Shown one piece after another: positions 1 to 6,954 of a stretch of DNA of 10,898 nucleotides. Source of the DNA: NBML01 sp029939535 (GTDB taxonomy: Bacteria > Desulfobacterota > Desulfobacteria > Desulfobacterales > Desulfobacteraceae); contig JAOZST010000128.1 in NCBI GenBank assembly GCA_029939535.1, forward strand, positions 1 to 10,898. The letters run 5' to 3'. Both the position numbers and the translations under genes were made by a program. Numbering within the stretch: the first letter of the stretch is position 1; each line of letters begins with the position of its first letter. Below the pieces are notes generated by a model. It saw only the letters and a program-made list of their open reading frames with translations. It searched no databases and had not been told where the DNA came from.

Positions 1-4
1 ACTA

Positions 5-79
5 TGGAGGCGGCTTCCGGATTTGAACCGGAGAATGTCGGCTTTGCAGGCCGATGCCTTACCACTTGGCCAAGCCGCC
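5..79 (-). tRNA. tRNA-Cys (anticodon GCA)
   Basis: Read on the minus strand this folds as a complete cloverleaf: a 7-bp acceptor stem (GGCGGCT with AGCCGCC), an anticodon stem TCGGC/GCCGA closing the loop CTGCAAA with anticodon GCA, and a T stem TCCGG/CCGGA with loop TTCAAAT. The discriminator base is U, the known identity base for cysteine tRNA, and the 3' CCA is encoded (plus-strand positions 5-7). It lies 8 bases after tRNA-Gly and shares its promoter. In E. coli the same order, Gly(GCC)-Cys(GCA), continues with Leu(UAA) (glyW-cysT-leuZ), so another tRNA could follow beyond the window; that is inference. Confidence 0.98.
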
Positions 80-87
80 TTTTGTGT

Positions 88-162
88 TGGAGCGGGAAAC
101 GGGAGTTGAACCCGCGACTTCGACCTTGGCAAGGTCGCACTCTACCACTGAGTTATTCCCGC
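88..162 (-). tRNA. tRNA-Gly (anticodon GCC)
   Basis: On the minus strand the acceptor stem is GCGGGAA paired with TTCCCGC, the anticodon stem is CGACC/GGTCG around a loop with anticodon GCC, and the T arm is GCGGG-TTCAACT-CCCGT with one G-U pair. The CCA end is encoded at 88-90. It is the first gene of a two-tRNA transcript (Gly then Cys, 8 bases apart) starting from the promoter at 180-208, which places the transcript start roughly 10 bases before the mature tRNA. Confidence 0.98.
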
Positions 163-179
163 TCAGCAAACAAAAAGAA

Positions 180-208
180 CTTATATAGGGATAAGCCTAA
201 TTTGTCAA
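180..208 (-). promoter_or_regulatory. sigma-70-type promoter of the tRNA-Gly/tRNA-Cys unit
   Basis: The minus strand carries a perfect -35 box TTGACA (203-208), a 17-base spacer, and a -10 box TATAAG (180-185). The start site would fall about 7 bases further on, just ahead of tRNA-Gly at 162. Consensus -35, ideal spacing and a position directly before stable-RNA genes make this the best promoter in the window. No GC-rich discriminator is evident: the bases after the -10 box read TTCTTTTTG. Confidence 0.85.
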
Positions 209-345
209 CATGAAATTCATTAAAACAAGAACTTCCTGAACTTAATAAAACAATCAAGGTTTGAATATATTAAGCCTGTGACTGCCAATTCCCGTCCTAG
301 GGCACACAGGCAAACCAGGTCATTCTGAATTATCCATTCACTTTA
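209..345. other. gene-free stretch between the transaldolase gene and the tRNA promoter
   Basis: This AT-rich interval has no credible coding frame. Its only clear structure is the hairpin at 274-311. A short direct repeat (GAACTT at 229-234 and 238-243) is close to chance. It separates the protein operon from the tRNA unit, so transcription of the long operon is expected to end here. Confidence 0.6.
274..311 (-). terminator. hairpin after the transaldolase gene, possible weak or factor-dependent terminator
   Basis: In the minus-strand transcript GCCTGTG (311-305) and TGCC (304-301) pair with GGCA (286-283) and CACAGGC (280-274). This gives 11 pairs interrupted only by a 2-base bulge (282-281), around a 14-base loop. 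It starts about 35 bases after the transaldolase stop codon, the right place for operon termination or 3'-end protection. The following bases (TTAATATATTC) are AT-rich but lack a clean U-run, so it is not a textbook intrinsic terminator. Confidence 0.4.
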
Positions 346-990
346 TTACCCCTTCTTTTTGTTCCAGTCCGCCATAAAAGCCTCAATGCCTTTGTCAGTC
401 ATATGGTGGGCTGCAAGTTTTTTTAATATTCCATGGGGGATGGTTGCAATGTCCGCCCCTATCAGTGCTGAATTAAGCACATGCAATGGATTTCTCACAC
501 TGGCCACAATAATCTGGGTATTAAAATCATAATTGGCATAGATCTGAACAATCTCTTCCACCAGGTCCATTCCTTCCTGGGCCAGGTCATCTATACGGCC
601 CACAAAGGGGGATACAAAGGTGGCACCGGCTTTTGCAGCCATCAATGCCTGCAATGCTGAAAACACAAGGGTGACATTTGTCTTTATCCCCTGGGACGAC
701 AGCGTTTTAACTGCTTTAAGGCCCTCCACAGTCATGGGAATCTTAACGGTAATATTGTCGGCAATCTCAGCAAGCTCCAGGGCCTCTGAAACCATGCCGT
801 CATAGTCCAGACTGATAACCTCTGCACTGACAGGTCCCTTAACAATTTTGCAGATCTGGGCAATGATATCCTTGAATTCGCCCTCTTCCCTGGCAATCAA
901 GGAGGGATTTGTGGTAACGCCGTCCACCATTCCCATGTTATTGGCGTCTTTGATCTGGTCAATATTGGCTGTATCAATAAAAAACTTCAT
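346..990 (-). CDS. tal: transaldolase, small TalC/FSA-like subfamily
   Basis: A 214-residue enzyme of the small transaldolase family, predicted to move a dihydroxyacetone unit between sugar phosphates in the non-oxidative pentose phosphate pathway, in the cytoplasm. Visible family marks are the start MKFFIDTANI, GVTTNPS (24-30), the Schiff-base lysine K83 in TVKIPMT, and SPFVGRIDD (127-135). Two positions distinguish true transaldolases from fructose-6-phosphate aldolases: Glu57 (Gln in E. coli FSA) and Phe129 (Tyr in FSA). Both are the transaldolase type here, so I favour transaldolase over FSA. The frame is open up to 1032, but the start at 990 matches the family N-terminus and has an AGGAG ribosome site (998-1002) 7 bases ahead. 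It overlaps the end of folK by 17 bases. The hairpin at 274-311 follows. Confidence 0.95.
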   Translation of the reverse strand: MKFFIDTANIDQIKDANNMGMVDGVTTNPSLIAREEGEFKDIIAQICKIVKGPVSAEVISLDYDGMVSEALELAEIADNITVKIPMTVEGLKAVKTLSSQGIKTNVTLVFSALQALMAAKAGATFVSPFVGRIDDLAQEGMDLVEEIVQIYANYDFNTQIIVASVRNPLHVLNSALIGADIATIPHGILKKLAAHHMTDKGIEAFMADWNKKKG

Positions 991-1507
991 CTGATTTCTC
1001 CTGATCCAGAAGAATGACCTCCTGGCTTTCATGTGTTTCTATTATTTTTAACAATTGCCCGGGTGTTTTATCCAGCACCGGATGAATTGTACCCCCACCT
1101 ATGTCACACATGGGCCGTAACACAAAACATCTTTCCTGCATCCTGGGATGGGGAATTTCAAGGCGGTCTGTTTTAAGAACCCTTTCATCAAAATAAATAA
1201 TATCCAGATCAATTTTCCTGGGCCCGAACCTGAAGGCTTTTCCCTCTTTATCAAGGGATGCTTCCATCTGCTTTAAAATATCAAGCAGTTCCATGGGCTC
1301 TGCCGAAGTTTCCACTTTTACGGCAGCATTTACAAACCAGTCCTGATCTTCAAAATTCTGGGGCTGGGTCTTGTAAAAACAAGAAACATCTTTCACTGTA
1401 ATCATATGGTGACTGCCAAGCCTTTCAATTGCCTGAAGAAGATTTTCTTTTTTTCCCCCTTTATTTGACCCTATACTCAGATATGCTGTAAACAAAGCAG
1501 TTGTCAT
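974..1507 (-). CDS. folK: 6-hydroxymethyl-7,8-dihydropterin pyrophosphokinase (HPPK)
   Basis: A 177-residue cytoplasmic kinase that transfers pyrophosphate from ATP to hydroxymethyl-dihydropterin in folate synthesis. The N-terminus AYLSIGSNKGGKKENL (8-23) is the HPPK opening. DQDWFVNAA (54-62) is the substrate loop, and RFGPRKIDLDIIYFD (93-107) is the family signature, with D100 and D102 matching the two magnesium-binding aspartates. PHPR (119-122) follows. Length is normal for the family. Its ATG overlaps the TGA of the preceding lipoprotein gene (ATGA), and no clear Shine-Dalgarno sequence precedes it, so translation probably depends on coupling. The last 17 bases overlap the transaldolase start and contain that gene's ribosome site. 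No other folate genes are in the window. Confidence 0.95.
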   Translation of the reverse strand: MTTALFTAYLSIGSNKGGKKENLLQAIERLGSHHMITVKDVSCFYKTQPQNFEDQDWFVNAAVKVETSAEPMELLDILKQMEASLDKEGKAFRFGPRKIDLDIIYFDERVLKTDRLEIPHPRMQERCFVLRPMCDIGGGTIHPVLDKTPGQLLKIIETHESQEVILLDQEKSDEVFY

Positions 1508-1938
1508 TTTTTAAAATCAATATAAATGGTTTTGGAATAGGCACTCTTTATATCATTTTCCCCAATGGCCTGGACCCTGAAATAATAATGGGGCCCCAAG
1601 GACAAATCCTGTCGATAAACCATAGCAGGCATAGGGACCAATCCTGCATTTTTAAAAGCAAAGGGACAGCCTTCACAGTCATCCGGCTGTTTCGTGGCTA
1701 AAAACACTTTAAATGCCTGGGGTTGAAGCCTGGCATTAACTGGATCAATGGCATGGGTCCATGTGAGTATTACCTGGTTACCCGCAAGGGTGTATGCTAT
1801 ATTTTCAGGGGCTGCCAGGGCATTTCCGGTTTTGATGGGGGGCAGAACCGGACCTTTTTTACCGCAAGAAGAGACAAGAAACAAACTGGCCAGGCATAAA
1901 AATCCCAAAGTAAAAAACAGCCTTTTTTTGAATTTCAT
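1504..1938 (-). CDS. small lipoprotein, LptM-like N-terminus with fibronectin-III-like domain
   Basis: A 144-residue predicted lipoprotein. A basic start (MKFKKR) and hydrophobic segment (residues 7-22) lead to the lipobox VSSC, with Cys25 as the lipidated residue. The next residues, GKKGP (26-30) then LPP, match the CGxKGPL pattern of LptM/YifL, the small outer-membrane lipoprotein that assists LPS-transport protein assembly. Gly rather than Asp at +2 agrees with export to the outer membrane. The remaining roughly 100 residues, with VILTW (56-60) and YYFRVQAIG near 118-126 before SAYS, look like a fibronectin type III fold, which E. coli LptM lacks. A CEGC pair (88-91) may form a disulfide. 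It overlaps argH and folK by ATGA at both ends; an AAGGAG (1950-1955) lies 11 bases before the start. The lipoprotein call is strong, the LptM role is inference. Confidence 0.8.
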   Translation of the reverse strand: MKFKKRLFFTLGFLCLASLFLVSSCGKKGPVLPPIKTGNALAAPENIAYTLAGNQVILTWTHAIDPVNARLQPQAFKVFLATKQPDDCEGCPFAFKNAGLVPMPAMVYRQDLSLGPHYYFRVQAIGENDIKSAYSKTIYIDFKK

Positions 1939-3317
1939 GACAGACCAAGCTCCTTTTCCGCTTTTTTAACGGCCTTTGCCACATTGTCAAAACTTGTACC
2001 CCCGTACGAGATGCGGCGGTCAATCATCTGATCAAGGGAAATAAAATGATATATATCTTCTTCAATTTTATCACTGAAAGATTGTAATTGCTCAAGGGGC
2101 AAATCATCCAGTTCCCTGTTCTGCCCCAGGGCAAAGGCCACGGCTTTTCCTGCAATAGAATGGGCCTCCCTGAAAGCCATGCCCTTATTTACAAGGTAAT
2201 CTGCAAAATCTGTAGCATTTAAAAATCCCTGTTTACAGGCATTTTTCATGCTTTCTCTGTGCACTTCAATATTTGGCAGCATGCGGGTGTAAACCTCTGT
2301 ACAGATTTTCAGGGTATCGATTGTATCAAATAAAGGTTCCTTGTCCTCCTGCATATCCTTGTTATATGCCATGGGCAAGGATTTCATGGTGGTAAGCATT
2401 GCCATAAGATTTCCCACCACCCTTCCGGTTTTTCCCCTGACAAGTTCTGCCACGTCTGGATTTTTTTTCTGGGGCATTATGCTGGAACCTGTGGTAAATG
2501 CATCGGAAATGGTGATAAAAGAAAATTCAGAAGAAGACCATAGAATCAGCTCTTCTGAAAGCCGGGACATATGAATCATACATATACTTGCATGGGAAAT
2601 AAATTCCATGACAAAATCCCTGTCTGACACAGAATCAATGCTGTTGTCAGACACCCTGGCAAAACCAAGCACTTTACTTGTATATTCCCGGTTCAAAGGA
2701 TAGGTGGTGCCCGCAAGGGCGGCCGTGCCAAGGGGCATTACATCCACCCGCTTCAAAGAGTCTTGAAACCGCTGGATATCCCTGTTAACCATTTCATAAT
2801 ATGCCATGAGATGATGGGAAAACAAAACAGGCTGGGCCCGCTGCATATGTGTGTATCCGGGCATGGCAACATCCAGATGTTTTCCAGCCATAACCACCAG
2901 GGCCCTTTGAAAATTTTGGAGCATCTGGATAATAGTTAAGGTTTCTTCCTTTAAAAAAATCCTTACATCAAGGGCTACCTGGTCATTCCTGCTTCTGCCG
3001 GTATGAAGTTTTTTTGCCACATCACCGCTGACCTTTCCCAGGGAATCTTCAACATGCATGTGGATATCTTCCAGGCTGTCAGTAAAAACCATTTCATTGT
3101 TTTCAATTTTGGTTTTTACCTTGCCAAGGCCCTGTATCAGTTTCTGGGCTTCATCCTGGGTAATAATGGATTCATTGGCCATCATTTTCAGATGGGCAAT
3201 GCTGCCCTGGATGTCACTTCTATAAAGCCGCTTATCCACATCAATGGAGGCATTGAATTTTTCCACCAGTTTATCTGTTGTCTGGGAAAAACGTCCGCCC
3301 CAAAGTTTTTCACTCAT
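1935..3317 (-). CDS. argH: argininosuccinate lyase
   Basis: A 460-residue cytoplasmic enzyme that splits argininosuccinate into arginine and fumarate, the last step of arginine synthesis. The fumarase/aspartase superfamily signature GSSIMPQKKNP is at 277-287, with the flexible-loop catalytic serine at 279. HTGRSRNDQ (105-113) and PGYTHMQRAQP (153-163, with H157) are the other conserved blocks, and the N-terminus KLWGGRF is typical. Length is normal and no N-acetyltransferase domain is fused to it. A CAGGT site sits 6 bases before the ATG. It follows argD after 30 bases; argF and argG, which often lie between these two genes in related bacteria, are absent here. Its TGA overlaps the start of the downstream lipoprotein gene. 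Confidence 0.98.
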   Translation of the reverse strand: MSEKLWGGRFSQTTDKLVEKFNASIDVDKRLYRSDIQGSIAHLKMMANESIITQDEAQKLIQGLGKVKTKIENNEMVFTDSLEDIHMHVEDSLGKVSGDVAKKLHTGRSRNDQVALDVRIFLKEETLTIIQMLQNFQRALVVMAGKHLDVAMPGYTHMQRAQPVLFSHHLMAYYEMVNRDIQRFQDSLKRVDVMPLGTAALAGTTYPLNREYTSKVLGFARVSDNSIDSVSDRDFVMEFISHASICMIHMSRLSEELILWSSSEFSFITISDAFTTGSSIMPQKKNPDVAELVRGKTGRVVGNLMAMLTTMKSLPMAYNKDMQEDKEPLFDTIDTLKICTEVYTRMLPNIEVHRESMKNACKQGFLNATDFADYLVNKGMAFREAHSIAGKAVAFALGQNRELDDLPLEQLQSFSDKIEEDIYHFISLDQMIDRRISYGGTSFDNVAKAVKKAEKELGLS

Positions 3318-3347
3318 ATCATACCTGACTTTCTTTATTTGCTTTTT

Positions 3348-4538
3348 TCAATATTTGTCTCCTTGCTGAAACAGGCTGTCCAAAACTGCCACAAGTCTGT
3401 CTATTTCAGTTTTTTCAATAATTAAAGGTGGTGCAAATCTAAGAATTTTATCCTGAATCCCATTAATAATAAAGCCTTTTTTAAAACAATTTTCCACAAA
3501 AAAGCCAGCATTTTCATCTATTTCCATTCCAATCAGAAGTCCTTTGCCCCTTACATCCAGAATCCTTTTATGTTTTTCCTTGAGTTCTAAAAGTTTTTTT
3601 CGAAAATACTCACCTTTTTCATTCACATCAGCAAGAAAGGTCTCTCGGGATATTATATTCACCACTTCCAGGGCAGCTGCCGTGGCAAGGGGTGTTCCGC
3701 CAAAGGTGCTTCCATGGCTTCCAAAATCAAAACCTGCTGCAGCCTCCTCTGTGGCCATCATGGCACCAATGGGAACTCCATTGGCAAGGGCCTTTGCAAG
3801 GGTCATTATATCCGGGGTAATATTGTATAGTTCATGGGCAAACAAAGAACCGCACCGCCCCATACCCGTCTGGATTTCATCAAATATGAGGAGGGTGCCT
3901 GTCTCGTTACAAAGCTCTCTGACCCGGGCCAGATATGAAGGATCTGCCGGGATAACCCCGCCTTCGCCCTGGACAGGCTCCAGCATGATTGCGCACACAG
4001 TGTCATCCATGGCATGTTTCAGGGCATCTATATCATTAAAGGGCACATGGACAAATCCCTCAAGCAAAGGATAAAATCCATCCTTGATTTTGTCCTGACC
4101 CGTTGCCGAGAGTGTTGCCATGGTTCTTCCATGGAAGGACTGCTCCATGGTGATGATCTTATACCGGTTCTTTTCCCCCTTTGACTGAAAATAACGACGG
4201 CTGAGTTTTATGGCTGCTTCATTGGCCTCTGCACCGGAATTGGCAAAAAATACCCTATCGCTGAAACTTTTTTCAATGAGGATCTCAGCAAGGTCTGCCT
4301 GGGGTTGTGTGTAAAAAAGATTTGACACATGGATCAGGGTTTTTGCCTGTTTTTCAATGGCCTGGGAAACCTTTGGATGACAATGGCCAAGGCTGCACAC
4401 TGCAATGCCTGCAAGAAAATCAGTATAGGCAGTGCCGTCTTCATCAATCAGGGTGGTGCCCTGCCCTTTTACAAAAGCTTTTCCCTGGCGGAGATAGGTT
4501 TGAAAAATAAAATTGTCTGTTTTTTTAATAGGGTTCAT
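3348..4538 (-). CDS. argD: acetylornithine aminotransferase
   Basis: A 396-residue class-III PLP-dependent aminotransferase that converts N-acetylglutamate semialdehyde to N-acetylornithine, with glutamate as amino donor. Seen in the sequence, numbered from the chosen start: LAGIAVCSLGHCHP near 44-55, SGAEANEAAIK (101-111) for cofactor phosphate binding, SFHGRT (134-139), FDEIQTG (219-225) with the PLP-ring aspartate D220, and LAKALANGVPIGA (247-259) with Schiff-base lysine K249. Another ATG lies two codons upstream (4542-4544), but the AAGGGG ribosome site (4545-4550) abuts it directly and is 6 bases from the ATG at 4536-4538, so the latter is chosen. Such enzymes may also act on succinyl-diaminopimelate (DapC role); here the argB and argH neighbours favour arginine synthesis. 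Confidence 0.96.
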   Translation of the reverse strand: MNPIKKTDNFIFQTYLRQGKAFVKGQGTTLIDEDGTAYTDFLAGIAVCSLGHCHPKVSQAIEKQAKTLIHVSNLFYTQPQADLAEILIEKSFSDRVFFANSGAEANEAAIKLSRRYFQSKGEKNRYKIITMEQSFHGRTMATLSATGQDKIKDGFYPLLEGFVHVPFNDIDALKHAMDDTVCAIMLEPVQGEGGVIPADPSYLARVRELCNETGTLLIFDEIQTGMGRCGSLFAHELYNITPDIMTLAKALANGVPIGAMMATEEAAAGFDFGSHGSTFGGTPLATAAALEVVNIISRETFLADVNEKGEYFRKKLLELKEKHKRILDVRGKGLLIGMEIDENAGFFVENCFKKGFIINGIQDKILRFAPPLIIEKTEIDRLVAVLDSLFQQGDKY

Positions 4539-4544
4539 TTTCAT

Positions 4545-4550
4545 CCCCTT
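4545..4550 (-). promoter_or_regulatory. ribosome binding site deciding the argD start
   Basis: AAGGGG on the minus strand is immediately followed by ATGAAAATG. Spacing is 0 to the first ATG and 6 bases to the second, so initiation at the second ATG (4538) is far more plausible. Confidence 0.7.
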
Positions 4551-4582
4551 ATCTTAATATAATGATCTAAAGAATAAAGTGT

Positions 4583-5461
4583 TTAATCCAGAAACACCTG
4601 GGTTCCTATTCCTGAATTAGTGAATAGCTCCAGCAAAACAGCATGGGGTGTTTTGCCATTAATGATATGGGATTTTTTAACCCCGTTTTTCAAGGCATCC
4701 AGGGCGCATTCCACCTTGGGAATCATTCCCCCCTTTATTCCCCCGTTGGCAATCATGTCCTGAATTTCCCTGTCATTAACGGAAGAAACCAAATTATTCT
4801 CAGAATCAAGGACTCCATCCACATCGGTCACAAGCATAAGCCGTTCAGCATCCAGGGCAGAAGCTATTTTTGATGCCACCACATCGGCATTGATATTATA
4901 GGTCTCCCCTGACCTGCCAATACCCACAGGAGCAATAATGGGAATAAAGCCTCTGGCTGTAAGGGTATGGATGATATCCGGATTAATTGCGGATACACTG
5001 CCCACCATGCCCGGATCAATGATCTCCGGTGGTTTGTTTTCATCTTCCTGGTGATAGATTTTCATTTTCTCAGCAGTGATAAGCCCCCCGTCTTTCCCGG
5101 TAAGGCCTACAGCTTTCCCCCCTTCCCGGTTGATCCTGGCCACGATATCCTTGTTCACCTTTCCGCCCAATACCATTTCAACCACATCCATTGTAGCATC
5201 ATCGGTATAGCGCATACCCCGGATAAAAGTGGAACTGATACCCATGGCATCCAGCACCTTATTTATCTGGGGACCGCCTCCATGGACCACCACTGGATTT
5301 ACCCCGATATATTTTAATAGTGTGATATCATTGGCAAAATCCCGTTTTAACCCCTCATCAACCATGGCATGGCCGCCGTATTTTACAACAATAGTTTTGG
5401 TTGAAAAATTCTGGATATAGGGTAAGGCCTCAATCAATATGTCTGCAACAGTGTCTGTCAT
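4583..5461 (-). CDS. argB: acetylglutamate kinase
   Basis: A 292-residue amino-acid kinase that phosphorylates N-acetylglutamate, the second and usually controlling step of arginine synthesis. VVKYGGHAM (25-33, with K27) and VVVHGGGPQIN (57-67) bind ATP phosphates and substrate. TDVDGV (212-217) and GGIKGGMIPKV (240-250) are further kinase motifs. The N-terminal helix LIEALPYIQNF (9-19) and the C-terminal LLELFTNSGIGT (276-287) are features of the hexameric, arginine-feedback-inhibited class, so the enzyme is probably inhibited by arginine. No arginine-responsive operator was recognised. The start codon overlaps the hslU stop (ATGA), with an AGG 8 bases before it inside the end of hslU. argD follows in the same direction. 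Confidence 0.98.
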   Translation of the reverse strand: MTDTVADILIEALPYIQNFSTKTIVVKYGGHAMVDEGLKRDFANDITLLKYIGVNPVVVHGGGPQINKVLDAMGISSTFIRGMRYTDDATMDVVEMVLGGKVNKDIVARINREGGKAVGLTGKDGGLITAEKMKIYHQEDENKPPEIIDPGMVGSVSAINPDIIHTLTARGFIPIIAPVGIGRSGETYNINADVVASKIASALDAERLMLVTDVDGVLDSENNLVSSVNDREIQDMIANGGIKGGMIPKVECALDALKNGVKKSHIINGKTPHAVLLELFTNSGIGTQVFLD

Positions 5462-6903
5462 AGGATATACCTGCTCAGGTCTTCATTTTTCACTATGTCC
5501 ATGAGCTGTTCTTCAACAAACCCGGCATCAATGGTGATCTTTTTTTCTTCAACGTCCGGTGCCTTGAATAGAATCTCTTCCAATAGTCTTTCCATGAGGG
5601 TGTGCAGCCTTCTTGCTCCAATATTCTCTGTTGTGGCGTTGACCTCCACGGCAATATCAGCAATCTTTTCCACTGCATCCTGGGTAAATGAAATATCCAC
5701 TCCTTCGGTTCTTAAAAGGGCAATATACTGTAACACAAGTGCATTCTTAGGTTCTGTCAGAATTCTGGTGAATTCATGGGCACCCAGGGAATTCAATTCC
5801 ACCCGGATGGGAAACCTTCCCTGGAGTTCCGGAACCAGGTCAGATGGTTTTGAGGTATGAAAGGCACCCGAGGCCATGAACAAAATATGATCGGTTTTGA
5901 CTATACCGTATTTGGTTGGAACAGAACTACCTTCCACAATGGGTAAAAGATCCCTCTGCACCCCTTCTTTGGATACCTCAGGTCCATGACTTTTTCCATT
6001 GCCCGCAATTTTATCGATTTCATCGATAAAAATAATGCCGGACTGTTCCACCATTGTAATGGCATCGGTTTTCACTTTTTCCATATCCACCAGATGGGCA
6101 GCTTCTTCCTGGGCAATGATTTTCATGGCCTCTTTAACGCTGACCTTTCTGCGTTTGGTATTCTTGGGCATGAGGTTGCCCAGCATGTCCTTGACATTGA
6201 TACCCATCTCCTCAATTCCTGTATTGGAAAAAATTTCCACCATGGGCGAGGATTTGTCAGCCACATCCAGGTCAATCTTTCTTTTATCCAGCTTCCCCTT
6301 GTGCAGCATGGTTCGAAGTTTTTCCCGGGTAGACACTTTGGAGGCGGGATCTGATCCATTTACATCAGATCCAGTCCCATTGGAATTGGCCCCGTTTGAA
6401 CTGGTCCCGTTTGAATCAAGCCCATTTAAACTGGTTCCATTTTGAATTGCCTGTGTATCACCTGTTGTAAAAGAAGATTTTGAAGGTAACGGAGGCAAAA
6501 GAAGGTCCAGTACCCGCTCTTCAGCAATTTTGGCTGCCTTTTCCTGGACTGCTTCCTGCTGGCGTGATTTAAGGTTGTTGACCGTTAATTCAACAATATC
6601 CCGGATCATGGACTCCACATCCCGTCCCACATATCCTACTTCTGTAAATTTTGAAGCCTCCACCTTATAAAAAGGAGAGTCGGTCAAATTGGCCAGACGT
6701 CGGGCAATTTCTGTTTTTCCCACCCCGGTTGGCCCGATGAGAATAATATTTTTAGGCGCAATCTCTTCCTGGAGATCTTTATCAAGCTGACGTCTTCTCC
6801 AACGGTTCCGAAGGGCAATGGCAACGGATTTTTTTGCATCTTTCTGGCCAATGATATATTTATCCAGCTCAATGACAATCTCTTTGGGTTTTAAATCTTT
6901 CAT
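5458..6903 (-). CDS. hslU: HslU, ATPase and unfoldase subunit of the HslVU protease
   Basis: A 481-residue AAA+ ATPase that unfolds substrates and feeds them into the HslV chamber. Seen: Walker A GPTGVGKT (57-64), pore loop GYVGRD (90-95), Walker B IIFIDEIDK (290-298), sensor-2 GARRLHT (429-435), and the terminal EDLSRYIL that docks into HslV. It is somewhat longer than the usual 440-460 residues because of an Asn/Gly/Ser-rich insertion at about 145-186 in the I-domain, built from five XNGXX units (154-178) encoded by 15-bp repeats. The ATPase core and C-terminus are intact, so it should be functional. It follows hslV by 51 bases, with only a weak GAGAA site before its ATG. Its stop overlaps argB. 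No clear heat-shock promoter was found. Confidence 0.98.
   Translation of the reverse strand: MKDLKPKEIVIELDKYIIGQKDAKKSVAIALRNRWRRRQLDKDLQEEIAPKNIILIGPTGVGKTEIARRLANLTDSPFYKVEASKFTEVGYVGRDVESMIRDIVELTVNNLKSRQQEAVQEKAAKIAEERVLDLLLPPLPSKSSFTTGDTQAIQNGTSLNGLDSNGTSSNGANSNGTGSDVNGSDPASKVSTREKLRTMLHKGKLDKRKIDLDVADKSSPMVEIFSNTGIEEMGINVKDMLGNLMPKNTKRRKVSVKEAMKIIAQEEAAHLVDMEKVKTDAITMVEQSGIIFIDEIDKIAGNGKSHGPEVSKEGVQRDLLPIVEGSSVPTKYGIVKTDHILFMASGAFHTSKPSDLVPELQGRFPIRVELNSLGAHEFTRILTEPKNALVLQYIALLRTEGVDISFTQDAVEKIADIAVEVNATTENIGARRLHTLMERLLEEILFKAPDVEEKKITIDAGFVEEQLMDIVKNEDLSRYIL
6370..6444 (-). repeat. 15-bp tandem repeat, five units, within hslU
   Basis: Five in-frame 15-base units encode QNGTS, LNGLD, SNGTS, SNGAN and SNGTG. 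All share Asn-Gly at unit positions 2-3. The third and fourth units are the most alike in DNA (TCAAACGGG followed by ACCAGT or GCCAAT), suggesting recent duplication; the outer units have diverged at silent and replacement sites. Adding or losing units would keep the reading frame. Confidence 0.85.
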
Positions 6904-6954
6904 GTGAAATTCTCTTTTCTCTTACTTGCTTTTGATTTCTTTCTGTTTTATTTC

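Noticed and set aside
346..1032. Longer transaldolase frame starting at 1032.
   Set aside because: The extra 14 residues do not match the family, whose members begin MKFFIDTA, and the good ribosome site serves the ATG at 990.
3003..3425. Plus-strand open frames of 60-176 codons opposite argH, argD, hslU and coaBC.
   Set aside because: They lie antisense to well-supported enzymes and have no recognisable domains or ribosome sites; they reflect the codon use of the real genes.
4126..4137. 12-bp perfect palindrome CTTCCATGGAAG in argD.
   Set aside because: It lies in the codons for the conserved SFHGRT segment; there is no second copy or promoter context to suggest an operator.
6009..6031. Perfect inverted repeat with 10-bp arms (TTTTATCGAT, 3-base loop, ATCGATAAAA) inside hslU.
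   Set aside because: It coincides exactly with the Walker B residues IDEID of HslU; two Ile-Asp pairs encoded by ATCGAT create the symmetry, so coding constraint explains it.
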